Positions 28,399 to 38,319 of a DNA stretch of 64,000 bases are shown in pieces; position 1 is the stretch's first letter; the number at the start of each line of letters is the position of its first letter. A program made the position numbers and the translations under genes. This stretch comes from Erythrobacteraceae bacterium (GTDB lineage Bacteria; Pseudomonadota; Alphaproteobacteria; Sphingomonadales; Sphingomonadaceae), in the NCBI GenBank assembly GCA_947479055.1, contig CANJYE010000002.1, positions 35,222-99,221 of the forward strand, given 5' to 3'. A model generated the notes under the pieces. That model searched no databases and was not told the DNA's origin. It saw nothing but the letters and a program-made list of their open reading frames with translations.

Positions 28399-30000
28399 TC
28401 AGGGCCGGGTCTGCGGGTTCATCCCAGCCGCCTGCGGCTCGCCCACTTCTTCCTGGCCGAGCAGATCGTCGTCGAAAGTCTGGTCGTCCATGGTTTCGGG
28501 ATGCATCAGCCGAGCGATCATGGGTGCGACTACCATCACACCGACACCCGCCGCCACCGCGATCCAGCCGATCTGGCCGTAGACATCCAGCACAACCTGC
28601 TTTGCCGCGCCTTCGCCGCTGGCTTTGTCCGATCCGGTTGCCGCCGCGATCAATCCCGACGCGAAACCACCGGCGGCAGAAGCGAAGAACCAGGTGCCCA
28701 TGATCAGCGAGGCCATGTGGACAGGGGCAAGTCGGTTCATCGCCGAAAGACCGACCGGGCTGAGGCAGAGTTCGCCGGTGGTGTGGAGCAGATAAATGAG
28801 GAAAATGAACAGCACTGCTGTCTTGCTACCCTCCCCGCCCAGCGCGGCGCCCCAGACCAGCACGAGAAAGCCGAGTCCGAGCTGGACGATGCCGAGCCCG
28901 AACTTGGTCGGAGTAGAAGGCTCCAGTCCGTGGCGTGCCAGCCAGGTCCACAGCCCCGCGAAGGCCGGGGCCAGCAGGACGATGTAGACCGAGTTGATCG
29001 ACTGGAACACCGATGCGGGAACGCCCGCCCGGTCAACATGGCGGTCGGTATAGAGGTTCAGCGAACTGCCGCTTTGCTCGAACAGCGCCCAGAACAGGAT
29101 CGAGCCGAGCATCAGGAACAGCGCGGCGAAAATCCGGTCGCGGGCATCGCGCTCCAGTCGGACAACGGCAGTGAACAGCACATAACCCACCAGCAGCACG
29201 CCCAATACCAGCAACAGCAAACCGATCACGTCCTGATACTGGATCAGCACCCAGATCACGCCCACGGCAGTGGTCGCGGCAAGATAGATCAGTCCTTCCA
29301 GCGGAACGCCCAGGACGCGCTGACGCAGCAGCGTCGGATCGTCCGGTTCGCCATGTCCCAGCAGCAAGGGCCGGTACAGCACGAACACTGCGAGGCCTGC
29401 CAGCATGCCGAAGCCGGCCAGACCGAAACCATAGCTCCAGCCATAGGTTTCGCCGATATAGCCGCATAGCGCCGAGCCCAGCGCTGCGCCGAGGTTTATC
29501 CCCATGTAGAAGATCGTATAGGCTCCATCGAGCCGGACATCCCGCTTCGGGTAAAGCTGGCCGACGATCACCGAGATATTGGCCTTGAGAAAACCGGAGC
29601 CGACGATGATGAAGCTCAGGGCCAGCCAGAACAGGTTGAGCGCCATCTGGTCGCCACGGCCATTGCCTTCAAAGCCCATCAGGAAATGCCCGAAGGTCAA
29701 CAGCACCGCACCGAACTGCACGGCCTTTCTCTGGCCCAGCCAGCGGTCGGCCAGATAACCGCCCATCACCGGGGTGATATAGACCAGCGAAATATACGCT
29801 CCGAATATCAGTCCGCTCTGCTCGTCGGAATAGAGCCAGTGCTTTGTCAGGTAGAACATCAGCAGCGCCTTCATCCCGTAATAGGAAAAACGCTCCCACA
29901 TCTCGGCGAAGAACAGCATGAACAGGCCCTTGGGATGGCCCAGGAAAGTGCCGTGGACATCGCCATGGCCGTCTGTGCTGGCTGCATTCTGGCTCGCCAT
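28399..30000 (-). CDS. POT/PTR family proton-dependent oligopeptide transporter
   Basis: A 533-residue, 12-14-helix major facilitator of the POT family. The signature FFAEMWERFSYYGMKALLMFYL (the ExxERFxYYG motif) is near the N-terminus and GGYLADRWLGQRKAV follows. It imports di- and tripeptides with protons. ATG 30000 is preferred over TTG 30009 because GGGGGGA (30012-30018) is then spaced correctly. Confidence 0.92.
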   Translation of the reverse strand: MASQNAASTDGHGDVHGTFLGHPKGLFMLFFAEMWERFSYYGMKALLMFYLTKHWLYSDEQSGLIFGAYISLVYITPVMGGYLADRWLGQRKAVQFGAVLLTFGHFLMGFEGNGRGDQMALNLFWLALSFIIVGSGFLKANISVIVGQLYPKRDVRLDGAYTIFYMGINLGAALGSALCGYIGETYGWSYGFGLAGFGMLAGLAVFVLYRPLLLGHGEPDDPTLLRQRVLGVPLEGLIYLAATTAVGVIWVLIQYQDVIGLLLLVLGVLLVGYVLFTAVVRLERDARDRIFAALFLMLGSILFWALFEQSGSSLNLYTDRHVDRAGVPASVFQSINSVYIVLLAPAFAGLWTWLARHGLEPSTPTKFGLGIVQLGLGFLVLVWGAALGGEGSKTAVLFIFLIYLLHTTGELCLSPVGLSAMNRLAPVHMASLIMGTWFFASAAGGFASGLIAAATGSDKASGEGAAKQVVLDVYGQIGWIAVAAGVGVMVVAPMIARLMHPETMDDQTFDDDLLGQEEVGEPQAAGMNPQTRP

Positions 30001-30273
30001 GGCTTGCAATGTCCCCCCGTGGTCTGGCCGTGATCCCGCGCATGGCCCTGCGCCGCAGCAGAGTAGCGCAAATGTGGCTGCTGTGAAGCCGGGGTGATGG
30101 CTTTGCGCAAATCCTGGAAATTAACCAATCAAGCCGATTGCGCATGGCATCGGGTTCTGGCAAGCAGAGCAAAAGGGTCGTTTACCGTTGTCGCTGCCAT
30201 GGCATTGCCATGCGATTGATGCTATCAAGGCATTGATCGTCATGCTCTCCCACGGCGATCGGGAGAAAAAGAT
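30001..30273. other. Divergent intergenic region between POT transporter and ihfB
   Basis: A 273-bp AT-richer spacer that must hold promoters for both divergent genes. One perfect inverted repeat is seen, CATGGCATTGCCATG (30198-30212, 7-bp arms), 60-75 bp before ihfB, which may be an operator. No further gene or RNA was recognised. Confidence 0.4.
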
Positions 30274-30558
30274 ATGATCAGGTCAGAACTGCTACAGGCT
30301 GTCGCACGCGACAATCCGGACTTGCGGGCCGAAGAAATCGACCAGCTTGTCTCCATCTTCTTCGATGAAATCTCTTCCCGCCTTGCTGAAGGCGGTCGGG
30401 TCGAATTGCGCGGCTTCGGCGCGTTTTCGACGCGGGAACGCGATGCCCGCAAGGGCCGCAACCCGCGCACCGGCGAAGCGGTAAGCGTTCCGTCGAAACG
30501 GGTGCCCTATTTCAAACCGGGCAAGGAAATCCGCCGTTCGCTCAACGACGGCGATTGA
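30274..30558 (+). CDS. ihfB: Integration host factor beta subunit
   Basis: A 94-residue DNA-bending protein of the HU/IHF family: MIRSELLQAVARDNP, the FFDEISSRLAEGGRVELRGFGAF core, and the DNA-arm region RNPRTGEAVSVPSKRVPYFKPGKEIR. The length and RxPRTGE arm are those of IHF-beta. GGGAGAA provides a ribosome site. A short hairpin without T-run (CGCACC/GGTGCG, about 30583-30601) follows the stop. Confidence 0.93.
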   Translation: MIRSELLQAVARDNPDLRAEEIDQLVSIFFDEISSRLAEGGRVELRGFGAFSTRERDARKGRNPRTGEAVSVPSKRVPYFKPGKEIRRSLNDGD

Positions 30559-30619
30559 CCGGTATTCCAGTCGGGAATGAGGCGCACCGGCAACAGGTGC
30601 GAACCGGGGGAGATTGTTG

Positions 30620-31078
30620 ATGACACCAGCTCACCTGGCACTTCCGGGCTTTCCCGGTGCCGATCCGGTTGCCGGACTGATTGGGGGCCTGCTGATCGGC
30701 CTTGGCGCCGCTATCATGTTACTGGGTCTTGGCCGGATTGCCGGGGTTTCGGGCATTGCCGCCCGCGCGCTTGGTCTATCCACACAAGGTATGGGTCGTT
30801 TGCTGGCGCTGGCGTTCCTCGCCGGGCTGCCGCTGGGCGCATGGCTGGCATTTGACCTTGCAGGTGCGGGACAGGGTGTTTTCCCCGAATCAGGGGTGCT
30901 GCTGGGGGCCGGCTTGCTGGTCGGCTTCGGCACCCGGCTCGGTTCGGGCTGCACCAGCGGCCATGGCGTGTGCGGGATGAGCCGGCTGTCGGCCCGCTCG
31001 ATCGTGGCGACTCTCACTTTCATTGCCGCCGGGGTCGCGACCGTGGCGGTGATGAACATGATGGGGAACGCGGCCTGA
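30620..31078 (+). CDS. YeeE/YedE family membrane protein (sulfur transport), first half
   Basis: A 152-residue protein with four hydrophobic segments and the conserved cysteine motif GSGCTSGHGVCGMSRLS, which in the family passes thiosulfate or sulfur-type substrates. GGGGGAGA at 30606-30613 selects ATG 30620 over two preceding TTG codons. Its stop overlaps the start of the partner gene (TGATG). Together the two form the equivalent of one full-length YeeE/YedE transporter. Confidence 0.88.
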   Translation: MTPAHLALPGFPGADPVAGLIGGLLIGLGAAIMLLGLGRIAGVSGIAARALGLSTQGMGRLLALAFLAGLPLGAWLAFDLAGAGQGVFPESGVLLGAGLLVGFGTRLGSGCTSGHGVCGMSRLSARSIVATLTFIAAGVATVAVMNMMGNAA

Positions 31079-31491
31079 TGCGCAATATTCTCGTCTCGCT
31101 GGTTTCCGGCACGCTGTTCGGTGCGGGCCTTGCCGTTTCGGGCATGACCAACCCCTTGCGGGTGCGCGGCTTCCTTGACCTGTTCGGGACATGGGACCCG
31201 ACACTGGTGTTCGTGATGGGCGGCGCTGTGCTGGTGATGGCGGTGATCTGGCAGGTCCAGCGCCGGATGGTCGCCCCTTTCTTCGCCGATGCCTTCGCCC
31301 TGCCGACCGCGAAGGATCTCGACTGGCGGCTGATCCTTGGTGCCGCGCTGTTCGGCATCGGCTGGGGTGTGGCCGGCCTCTGCCCCGGCCCTGGTTTCGC
31401 CGCGCTGGCGCTGGCTCCGGCGCAGGCGATCATTTTCCTGGCCGGGTTGTTCGGCGGCATGGTGCTGTTCCGCTTGACCATGGACAATTGA
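31078..31491 (+). CDS. YeeE/YedE family membrane protein (DUF6691 type), second half
   Basis: A 137-residue partner protein with four hydrophobic segments, a short conserved GAGLAVSGMTNP motif and a cysteine-bearing GLCPGPG motif. Start ATG 31078 shares a base with the previous stop. The split two-gene arrangement is common in proteobacteria and usually accompanies sulfur-dioxygenase or ArsR genes, which are absent here. Confidence 0.87.
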   Translation: MRNILVSLVSGTLFGAGLAVSGMTNPLRVRGFLDLFGTWDPTLVFVMGGAVLVMAVIWQVQRRMVAPFFADAFALPTAKDLDWRLILGAALFGIGWGVAGLCPGPGFAALALAPAQAIIFLAGLFGGMVLFRLTMDN

Positions 31492-31513
31492 AAGCCATAG
31501 GCCAGTCCCGTTG

Positions 31514-31598
31514 GCGGGCGTGGCGGAATGGTAGACGCCGGGGACTTAAAATCCCCTGAGCCTTGCTCGTGTGGGTTCGAGTCCCACCGCCCGCACCA
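31514..31598 (+). tRNA. tRNA-Leu (anticodon UAA), CCA encoded
   Basis: The acceptor stem GCGGGCG (31514-31520) pairs with CGCCCGC (31588-31594), followed by discriminator A and encoded CCA (to 31598). The D-arm TGGCGGAATGGTAGACGC, the anticodon stem GGGGA/TCCCC with loop CTTAAAA (anticodon 31547-31549), a long variable arm, and GGTTCGAGTCC in the T-arm give a class II 85-base tRNA reading UUA. Confidence 0.97.
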
Positions 31599-31679
31599 TT
31601 TTTGTTTGCTCTCCGGCCTTGCGACCCCTGGCGGGTTCGGGCGCCAACCAATTCAGGTCACGGCACCCTTCCAGCTCTC

Positions 31680-32012
31680 TCATACCAGATTGGCAGCGCC
31701 GATCAGGCCGCAGGCTGCCAGCAGCATGCCGATCTTGGCTGTCGAGGCGGGTTCCTTGAAGACAAGCACGCTGACGGCAATCGCACCCAGTGGCACCAGC
31801 GCCGACATGATCGGCACCAGCAGGCCGAGGTTGATCCCGGCATAGGCAATCCGCGCCATGATCCCGATCCCGACAGCAAAGCCCAGCGCCATGCCGAGCG
31901 TCGGCAGTGGCGCGGTCAGCCCGTTGGATGCGGGCAGCATCGAAAGCGCCAGAATTTGCGCCAGCACCGAAAGTGCCACCATGCCGGCGATTGCCGGAGT
32001 AATTGCTGCCAT
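31680..32012 (-). CDS. Small multidrug-resistance-like (SMR/EamA) four-helix transporter
   Basis: A 110-residue protein with four hydrophobic helices. The last one, PASTAKIGMLLAACGLIGAAN, follows a helix ending in AVSVLVFKEP, the conserved KEP turn of the drug/metabolite transporter superfamily. The usual SMR membrane-embedded Glu near residue 14 is not present, so substrate and coupling are uncertain. It lies convergent to the tRNA. Confidence 0.72.
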   Translation of the reverse strand: MAAITPAIAGMVALSVLAQILALSMLPASNGLTAPLPTLGMALGFAVGIGIMARIAYAGINLGLLVPIMSALVPLGAIAVSVLVFKEPASTAKIGMLLAACGLIGAANLV

Positions 32013-32151
32013 TCATTCTCTCCCATTGCAGGCCCGAAGCCTGTTCCCCGTTGCGGTGGCGGTGCGGGCTCCTGCCCTGGCATCCGCCTGCAACCTCTCC
32101 TCTATGCGCTGCCCGGCTGGCGCTGGCGAGCCACAATTGCCAGTTTCCGCA

Positions 32152-32673
32152 TCAGGACGGGCGGAAGGTCATCGCCACACCGTTCATGCAGTAACGCTTG
32201 CCGGTGGGCGCAGGACCATCGTCGAAGACATGGCCGAGATGGCCACCGCAATCGGCACAATGCACTTCGGTGCGGGGATAGCCGAGCGCGTAGTCGGTCG
32301 AGCTGCCGACCGCGCCGGGCAGCGGCTTCCAGAAGCTCGGCCAGCCGGTGCCGCTGTCGAATTTGGTGGCGGAGGCAAACAGCTCGTTGGTGCAACCCGC
32401 GCACAGGAAAGTGCCTTTGCGCTTTTCATGGTTGAGCGGCGAACTGCCGGGGCGTTCGGTATCTTCCTCGCGCAGCACCGCAAATTGGGCGGGCGTCAGG
32501 CGGCGGCGCCATTCGGCTTCGCTATAGGCTATGGGGAAGGATTTGGCCGAAGCCTCGCTGCCGCCGCAGGCCGAGGCCAGCGGCATGGCCGCGCCGATCG
32601 CCAGCCAGCGCAGGAACTGTCGGCGGGCAGGGGCGAGGGACAGTGTCCGTGCAGAGTGCGCTGGCGTGCTCAT
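32152..32673 (-). CDS. msrB: Peptide-methionine (R)-S-oxide reductase, exported
   Basis: A 173-residue MsrB. The zinc-binding cysteines are in LCAGCTNELF and HCADCGGHLGHVFDDG, and the catalytic RYCMNGVAM is near the C-terminus. The N-terminus has a twin-arginine-like ARRQFLRWLAIGAAM signal followed by a lipobox-like PLASAC (Cys36), so it may be a Tat-exported lipoprotein. ATG 32673 is preferred; the frame is open from TTG 32709 and ATG 32685. Confidence 0.92.
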   Translation of the reverse strand: MSTPAHSARTLSLAPARRQFLRWLAIGAAMPLASACGGSEASAKSFPIAYSEAEWRRRLTPAQFAVLREEDTERPGSSPLNHEKRKGTFLCAGCTNELFASATKFDSGTGWPSFWKPLPGAVGSSTDYALGYPRTEVHCADCGGHLGHVFDDGPAPTGKRYCMNGVAMTFRPS

Positions 32674-32731
32674 GCGGCGGATCATCTCCCAATCCGCATG
32701 AGCATGCAATGAACGTTGCGGGGAAAGGCGA

Positions 32732-33967
32732 TCAGGCGCGGCTCTGTTTCAACCGGGCCAGCAGGCCGCGCCCGGCGGCCTTGCGCGGCGCCGGACCCGA
32801 TTGCATCACCCGCTTGCGGAACAGCCCGGCCCCGGCCTTGACGAACAGCGCGACGGCAAGCCCCTGCCAGCCGACGGCGATGACATGCTGCCACAAACCA
32901 TTCTCTTGCGCGGCGCGGGCCAGCATGGCGAAAGGCGAGCTGGGCGGAAAGATTACCGCCAGCCATTCGATCGTGCTGCCCGGCTGGGCCATGGCGTAGC
33001 TGGCGAAGAAGAACACCAGCAGTTGCATCATGGTGACCGGCATCGACAGCGTCTGCACTTCGCGCACCGTCGATGCCATGCTGCCGATGGTCAGGAACAG
33101 CGCGCCGAGCAGGAGATAGCCCATCGCGAAATAGATCGTGCCGAGCGCGAAGAAGATCGGCCATCCCACCGCAGGTTCGGGCAGGGCGGGCAGCGCATGG
33201 CCGGCCAGCAGCACGATCGCACCGCCAACCGCGCCCCACGCCGCGATCCCGACCAGCGAGACCCCGAGCATGGCGAACAGCTTGCCGAAGAACACCGCAT
33301 CCATCGGGATGGCGGACGCGAGGATTTCGATGATCTTGTTGGTCTTTTCCTCCACCAGATTGGACAGCACCATCCCGGCCAGCAGCATGATCAGCAGGAA
33401 CAGCAGGGTTTGCGCGGCCTGTGCGGTCAGCAGTCGGTTGGCATGGCGTTGTGCGGAACTGCTTTTGGTGCCTGACAGCGTAACCTGGGGGTAATGCGGA
33501 CCTGCCGCGGCGGAGGCGTTGCCGGCCAGGAACGAGACCGGGCCCTGCCAGCGCCCGATCCGGTCGGCGGTGCCGGTCAGAACCGGCGCGTCGAGAGTGC
33601 CGGTCAGCACTGCGCCCAGCCCGGCGTTGCCGTCGCTCAGGGCGGCATGCGGATCATAGCTTTCGCCCGGCTTGAGCTGGCGCAGGATGACCATGTCAGG
33701 CAGACCGGTCCCCAACTGCGGTGCCAGCCGGCCATGCGCGGCCAGCATCGCGTCGGCATCTGTTGCCACCATCGCCACGCCGATGTGGGCCTGATCCGCC
33801 GTGGTGGCGACGCGGCTGCTGACTCCGCCCGCCAGCGCGCCGACGATCAGCGGGAACAGCGGTCCGAGCAGGAACAGGAGGAAGCTGCGGCTGAACAGGA
33901 CTGCGGTGAAATCGCGCCGGGCGATCACCGATGCGGCCTGCCAGAAGGAAAGACGCCCCGCGCTCAT
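32732..33967 (-). CDS. ABC transporter permease (ABC-2/NatB-like)
   Basis: A 411-residue membrane protein: one N-terminal helix (FSRSFLLFLLGPLFPLIVGALAG), a long extracytoplasmic domain, then about five C-terminal helices with the ABC-2 motif LSNLVEEKTNKIIEILASA. It is coupled by ATGA to the upstream ATPase gene. NatB-like pumps export Na+ or lipophilic compounds; substrate unknown. Confidence 0.88.
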   Translation of the reverse strand: MSAGRLSFWQAASVIARRDFTAVLFSRSFLLFLLGPLFPLIVGALAGGVSSRVATTADQAHIGVAMVATDADAMLAAHGRLAPQLGTGLPDMVILRQLKPGESYDPHAALSDGNAGLGAVLTGTLDAPVLTGTADRIGRWQGPVSFLAGNASAAAGPHYPQVTLSGTKSSSAQRHANRLLTAQAAQTLLFLLIMLLAGMVLSNLVEEKTNKIIEILASAIPMDAVFFGKLFAMLGVSLVGIAAWGAVGGAIVLLAGHALPALPEPAVGWPIFFALGTIYFAMGYLLLGALFLTIGSMASTVREVQTLSMPVTMMQLLVFFFASYAMAQPGSTIEWLAVIFPPSSPFAMLARAAQENGLWQHVIAVGWQGLAVALFVKAGAGLFRKRVMQSGPAPRKAAGRGLLARLKQSRA

Positions 33968-34947
33968 GCCGCATTCTCCAGTTCGGTTTCGGCTTCCAGC
34001 GCCCGGGCCACCGCTTCGCCGGCAATGGCGACAAAGGCATCGTGCAGCCCGGCCCGCTCGATCGACAGCGAAAGGATGCCGGCGTCGAGATCGATCAGTG
34101 CGCGCAGCAGCGGTTCGATCCCGCTTTCGGGCAGCGAGAAATACCAGAACTGCCCTTCATGCCGCGCGTCATCAGGCAGGGCGGTGCGCCAGGCGCCGTC
34201 ATCGGCGCGGGTTTCCAGCCGCACTTGCGGGCGAATCCGGTCGCGCGCCTCGTCCACCCGTCCGGCGAAGGACACCTTGCCGCCGGCGATGATCGCCACG
34301 CCTTCGCACATCCGTTCGGCATGGGCGATGACATGGGTCGAGAAGATCACGGTGGTGCCCCGCGCAGCCAGCGCGCGGATCATCGATTCGAGCTTTCCCT
34401 GGTTGATCGCGTCGAGGCCGGAGAAGGGCTCGTCCAGCACGACAAGGCGCGGATCGTGGACCAGCGCGCCGAGCAATTGCACCTGCTGGGCCATGCCCTT
34501 GGACAGTTGGCGGATCGTGCGCTGGGCTGCGTGGCCGAGCCCGTTCTGCTCGAGCAGTTCGAGCCCCTTGCGGCGCCCCTCCGCCAGCGGCAGGCCGCGC
34601 AAGGACCCCATGAAGGCAATCGCGTCCACCGCCTTCATCGAAGGGTAAAGTCCGCGCTCTTCGGGCAGATAGCCGATCCAGCGGGCGATATCCTGCGGAT
34701 GGTCATGGCCAAGCAGGCGGCGCACGCCTTCGTCCGGGTCGATGATCCCCAGCAGCATCCTGAGCGTGGTGGTCTTGCCCGCGCCATTGGGGCCGAGAAT
34801 GCCGTAGATCGCCCCTTCCGGCACTTCCAGATCGACCCCGTTGACCGCCAGCGTGCCATCGAACCGCTTGACCAGCCCGCGCGCCTCGATGGCGAGCGGG
34901 CGCAGCATCTTGTCCGCGCGAAGCGGATGAATGGGTGCCATTTGCAT
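33964..34947 (-). CDS. ABC transporter ATP-binding protein (NatA-like)
   Basis: A 327-residue ATPase with Walker A GPNGAGKTTT, the signature region LSKGMAQQVQLLGAL and Walker B LVVLDEPFSGLD, plus a ~90-residue C-terminal extension typical of NatA-type proteins. Start at 34947 (a second ATG at 34941). It overlaps the permease gene by four bases, forming a two-component exporter. Confidence 0.92.
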   Translation of the reverse strand: MQMAPIHPLRADKMLRPLAIEARGLVKRFDGTLAVNGVDLEVPEGAIYGILGPNGAGKTTTLRMLLGIIDPDEGVRRLLGHDHPQDIARWIGYLPEERGLYPSMKAVDAIAFMGSLRGLPLAEGRRKGLELLEQNGLGHAAQRTIRQLSKGMAQQVQLLGALVHDPRLVVLDEPFSGLDAINQGKLESMIRALAARGTTVIFSTHVIAHAERMCEGVAIIAGGKVSFAGRVDEARDRIRPQVRLETRADDGAWRTALPDDARHEGQFWYFSLPESGIEPLLRALIDLDAGILSLSIERAGLHDAFVAIAGEAVARALEAETELENAA

Positions 34948-34991
34948 GGCTTGCTGTTAACCACCACGGGTGAAGGGGAGGCACATGAAGT

Positions 34992-36074
34992 TTGGTTAAC
35001 GGCGCGGCAACCATTGGCCTCAAGGCCCGGCTCACGGACGAGGCGCGGCGGCTCGGCTTCGTGGCGATCGGCTTTGCTCCGGCCGAGGATGATCCGCTAC
35101 GCGGCCAGCGGCTGAAGGAATGGCTGGCCGGCGGTTTCCATGGTTCGATGGAATGGATGGAAAGCCGGGCCGAAGTGCGCAAGGGTGCGCAATCGCTCTG
35201 GCCGCAAGCGCGCAGCGTGATTGCGCTGGGGATGAGCTATGCCCCCGCCACCGATTCGCTGGCGCTGGCGCTGGCCGAAGAGCCTTCGCGCGGGCGGATT
35301 TCCGTCTATGCGCAAGGCTCGGATTATCACGACACGGTCAAGAAGGCGCTGAAGGCGCTGGCCCGCTTCCTGGTGCAAGAAGGGCGCAAGGCCGGGCTGG
35401 GGGAAACCGCGCTCAAGGTCTTCGTCGATACCGCGCCGGTGATGGAAAAGCCGCTGGGCGAAGCGGCCGGGATCGGCTGGCAGGGCCGGCACACCAATCT
35501 GGTCAGCCGCGAGCATGGCAGCTGGCTGTTCCTCGGTGCGATCTACAGTGAGATCGCCTTCCCGGCGGACAGCCCGCACGAGGATCGCTGCGGATCGTGC
35601 CAGGCCTGCCAGCAGGCCTGCCCGACTCAGGCCTTTCCGGCACCCTATCGGCTGGATGCGCGGCGTTGCATCAGTTACCTCACGATCGAGCACAAGGGGC
35701 CGATTCCAGCCGAATTTCGCAAGGCAATTGGCAACCGGATCTATGGCTGCGATGATTGCCTGGCGGTCTGCCCATGGAACAAGTTTGCCGACAGCGCCGC
35801 CCGCCACAAGGCTTTCCTGCCGCGCGCGGAACTGGTCGCGCCCCGGCTGGGCGAGTTGCTGGGGCTGGACGATGCAGGTTTCCGCGCGCTGTTTTCAGGA
35901 TCGCCGATCAAGCGGATCGGGCGAGACCGTTTCATCCGCAACTGCCTGATCGCTGCCGGGAACAGCGGCGATGCGGCCTTGCTGGATATCGTCCGCGAGC
36001 TGGCCAGCGATCCCGACCCGGTGGTGGCCGAAGCCGCCCGCTGGGCCGATGCAGAGCTTACAGCATTTCCTTGA
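34992..36074 (+). CDS. queG: Epoxyqueuosine reductase
   Basis: A 360-residue QueG that reduces epoxyqueuosine to queuosine in tRNA, using cobalamin and two [4Fe-4S] clusters. The cluster motifs are [16 protein letters not shown] and [14 protein letters not shown]; the N-terminal domain has [12 protein letters not shown] and a [11 protein letters not shown] segment. Start is TTG 34992 with AAGGGGAG at 34973-34980. The C-terminus overlaps the end of the convergent reductase gene by 17 bp. Confidence 0.95.
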   Translation: MVNGAATIGLKARLTDEARRLGFVAIGFAPAEDDPLRGQRLKEWLAGGFHGSMEWMESRAEVRKGAQSLWPQARSVIALGMSYAPATDSLALALAEEPSRGRISVYAQGSDYHDTVKKALKALARFLVQEGRKAGLGETALKVFVDTAPVMEKPLGEAAGIGWQGRHTNLVSREHGSWLFLGAIYSEIAFPADSPHEDRCGSCQACQQACPTQAFPAPYRLDARRCISYLTIEHKGPIPAEFRKAIGNRIYGCDDCLAVCPWNKFADSAARHKAFLPRAELVAPRLGELLGLDDAGFRALFSGSPIKRIGRDRFIRNCLIAAGNSGDAALLDIVRELASDPDPVVAEAARWADAELTAFP

Positions 36075-37284
36075 GCGGCACTTCGGTGTTGGCCAGCATG
36101 TCGGGCGCGATCGCCGCGCCCGCTTCGACCAACTTGCGACCCTGGACATAGTCCTTGACCGAATTGACGCAGTCGAGCGCGATGACCTTGCCACCCTTGA
36201 GGTAGATCACCGAGAAGCTGCGATTGTCCGGATCGCCGCGCAGCACGGTCGCATCATGGCCGGTCGAAAGCCCGGCGGTCTGGAGCTTGAGGTCATACTG
36301 GTTGGACCAGAACCACGGGAAGGCGTGGTAAGGTTGCGGATCGCCCATGATCCCCTTGGCCACGCAATTGGCCTGGTCATTGGCGTTCTGGACCGATTCG
36401 ACCCGCATCACCGTGCCATCGGCATAATCGCAGGCAAAGGCCGCGCAATCGCCGATCGCATAGACATCGGGCAGTGATGTGCGGCAGAATTCATCGACGT
36501 CCACGCCATTGCCGCCTGCCGCGCCCGCTTCGAGCAGCGGGGCAACGCAGGGGACGATGCCGATGCCGACCACCACCATGTCGGCCGGGATAAGTTCGCC
36601 ATCGGCCAGCCGGACCCCGGTGACCTTGCTGCCTTCCCCTTCCAGCGCCGTCACCGTCACATTGGTGCGCAGGTCCACGCCATGGGCGCGGTGGTCGGCT
36701 TCGTAGAAGGCGGAAAGCTGTTCGCCCGCGACCCGCGCCAGCACGCGCGGAAGGGCTTCGAGCAGAGTGACATGGCAGCCGAACTTGACCAGCACCGCCG
36801 CTGCTTCCAGCCCGATGTAACCGCCGCCGATGACGACAATCTGCCTTGCTCCGCCATCCACTTCGGCCATCATCCGGTCGGCATCGGCGCGGTCGCGCAC
36901 GCCATGAACCCCGGCCAGATCGCCGCCCGGAACCGGCAGTTTGCGCGGATCGCCGCCTGTTGCCCAGATCAGCTGGCTGTAATTTACCGAGCTGCCGTCA
37001 ACGAGGGTCAAAACATGTTCAACAGGGTCGACAGCGCTCACCACGGTGTTGAGCATCAGTTCCACGCCCTTGTCCGGCCAGAAATGCGGGGGACGGATGT
37101 AGAGCCGCTCGAACTCCTTCTCGCGCGAGAAATATTCCTTGGACAGTGGCGGCCGTTCATAGGGCGGTTCGCTGTCGCGCCCGATCATCAGGATCGTGCC
37201 TTCGAACTTGTTTTGCCGCAGGGCGATGGCGGCTTGTGCCCCGCCATGGCCGGCCCCGACGATGACGATGTCATATTTGCTCAT
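36058..37284 (-). CDS. FAD-dependent ferredoxin reductase (rhodocoxin reductase-like)
   Basis: A 408-residue flavoprotein with two nucleotide-binding motifs, [14 protein letters not shown] (FAD, residues 9-22) and [15 protein letters not shown] (NAD), and the family's C-terminal YAIGDCAAF. These enzymes pass electrons from NAD(P)H to a 2Fe-2S ferredoxin serving P450s or ring-hydroxylating dioxygenases. No ferredoxin or oxygenase is adjacent, so its partner is encoded elsewhere. Confidence 0.9.
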   Translation of the reverse strand: MSKYDIVIVGAGHGGAQAAIALRQNKFEGTILMIGRDSEPPYERPPLSKEYFSREKEFERLYIRPPHFWPDKGVELMLNTVVSAVDPVEHVLTLVDGSSVNYSQLIWATGGDPRKLPVPGGDLAGVHGVRDRADADRMMAEVDGGARQIVVIGGGYIGLEAAAVLVKFGCHVTLLEALPRVLARVAGEQLSAFYEADHRAHGVDLRTNVTVTALEGEGSKVTGVRLADGELIPADMVVVGIGIVPCVAPLLEAGAAGGNGVDVDEFCRTSLPDVYAIGDCAAFACDYADGTVMRVESVQNANDQANCVAKGIMGDPQPYHAFPWFWSNQYDLKLQTAGLSTGHDATVLRGDPDNRSFSVIYLKGGKVIALDCVNSVKDYVQGRKLVEAGAAIAPDMLANTEVPLKEML

Positions 37285-37323
37285 TATCTTGCCTCTCCGG
37301 CCGAATCGCGCATCGCCGGGCCT

Positions 37324-38307
37324 TCAGCCTGAAACGGCTTCCATCGTCAAGGCGAGAGAGGCGCGGCGTGCGGCTGGATCGAAGGTTGCCCCGGCGATGA
37401 TCAGCTCGTCGGCCCTGGTCCGTTCGACAAATCGCCCGATCGCCTCGCGCACCGTGGCCGGACTGCCGACCGCGCTGGCCTGCCAGACATGGTCGAGCAT
37501 GGCCGCTTCCGGCCCGGACAACTTCTGGCGGTAATCGGGGATCGGCGGCTGGACCTTCATTGTCCGGCCGGTGCGGATCGCCACGAACATCTGTTCCTGC
37601 GAACTGGCGATGGTCCGCGCCTCGCGGCCGTTTTCGGCGGTATAGACGTTCATCGCCACCATCACATGCGGCTGTGCCAGCGTTTCAGAGGGCTGGAAGC
37701 GATCGCGATAGATCGTCAGTGCCGCATCGAGATGATCGGGTGCGAAATGACTGGCGAAGGCATAGGGCAGGCCCAGCATCGCCGCCAGCTGCGCGCCGAA
37801 CAGGCTGGAGCCGAGCATCCACAGCTCGATACTGGCGCCCCAGCCCGGCGTGGGCTTGAGCGCGATCGCCGGATCCTTGCCGAAATAGGCGCGCAGTTCC
37901 GCCACATCCTGCGGAAAGAATTCGGACGCGCGCATGATATCCTTGCGCAGCGCATTGGCGATCCGCCCGTCCGCGCCCGGCGCGCGACCGAGCCCGAGGT
38001 CGATCCGGCCCGGGAACAGTGCATCGAGCGTGCCGAACTGTTCCGCGATCACAAAGGGATTGTGATTGGGCAGCATGATCCCGCCCGCGCCAATCCGGAT
38101 GGTGGAGGTGGCATGGCCGACATGGGCCAGAACGACCGACGTGGCACCCCCGGCGATCCCTTCCATCGCGTGATGTTCCGCGATCCAGAAGCGCTTGTAG
38201 CCCGCATCTTCTGCGGCGCGGGCCAGCAGCGCGGCTTCGGCCATGGCTTCAACGGTTCCGCTGCCTTCGCGGACGGGGACGAGGTCGAGGACGGAAAGTT
38301 CGGTCAT
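37324..38307 (-). CDS. LLM class flavin-dependent oxidoreductase (luciferase-like)
   Basis: A 327-residue luciferase-like monooxygenase. It shows LARAAEDAGYKRFWIAEHH near the N-terminus, RIGAGGIMLPNHNP and RIDLGLGRAPGAD, the group-1 LLM pattern in which the N-terminus reads LSVLDLVPVREG. It would use FMNH2 or F420-like flavin to oxygenate or reduce an unknown small molecule. It is 12 bp upstream-side of the TPR gene's end in the opposite order, all on the minus strand. Confidence 0.88.
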   Translation of the reverse strand: MTELSVLDLVPVREGSGTVEAMAEAALLARAAEDAGYKRFWIAEHHAMEGIAGGATSVVLAHVGHATSTIRIGAGGIMLPNHNPFVIAEQFGTLDALFPGRIDLGLGRAPGADGRIANALRKDIMRASEFFPQDVAELRAYFGKDPAIALKPTPGWGASIELWMLGSSLFGAQLAAMLGLPYAFASHFAPDHLDAALTIYRDRFQPSETLAQPHVMVAMNVYTAENGREARTIASSQEQMFVAIRTGRTMKVQPPIPDYRQKLSGPEAAMLDHVWQASAVGSPATVREAIGRFVERTRADELIIAGATFDPAARRASLALTMEAVSG

Positions 38308-38319
38308 GCGGGACCGCTA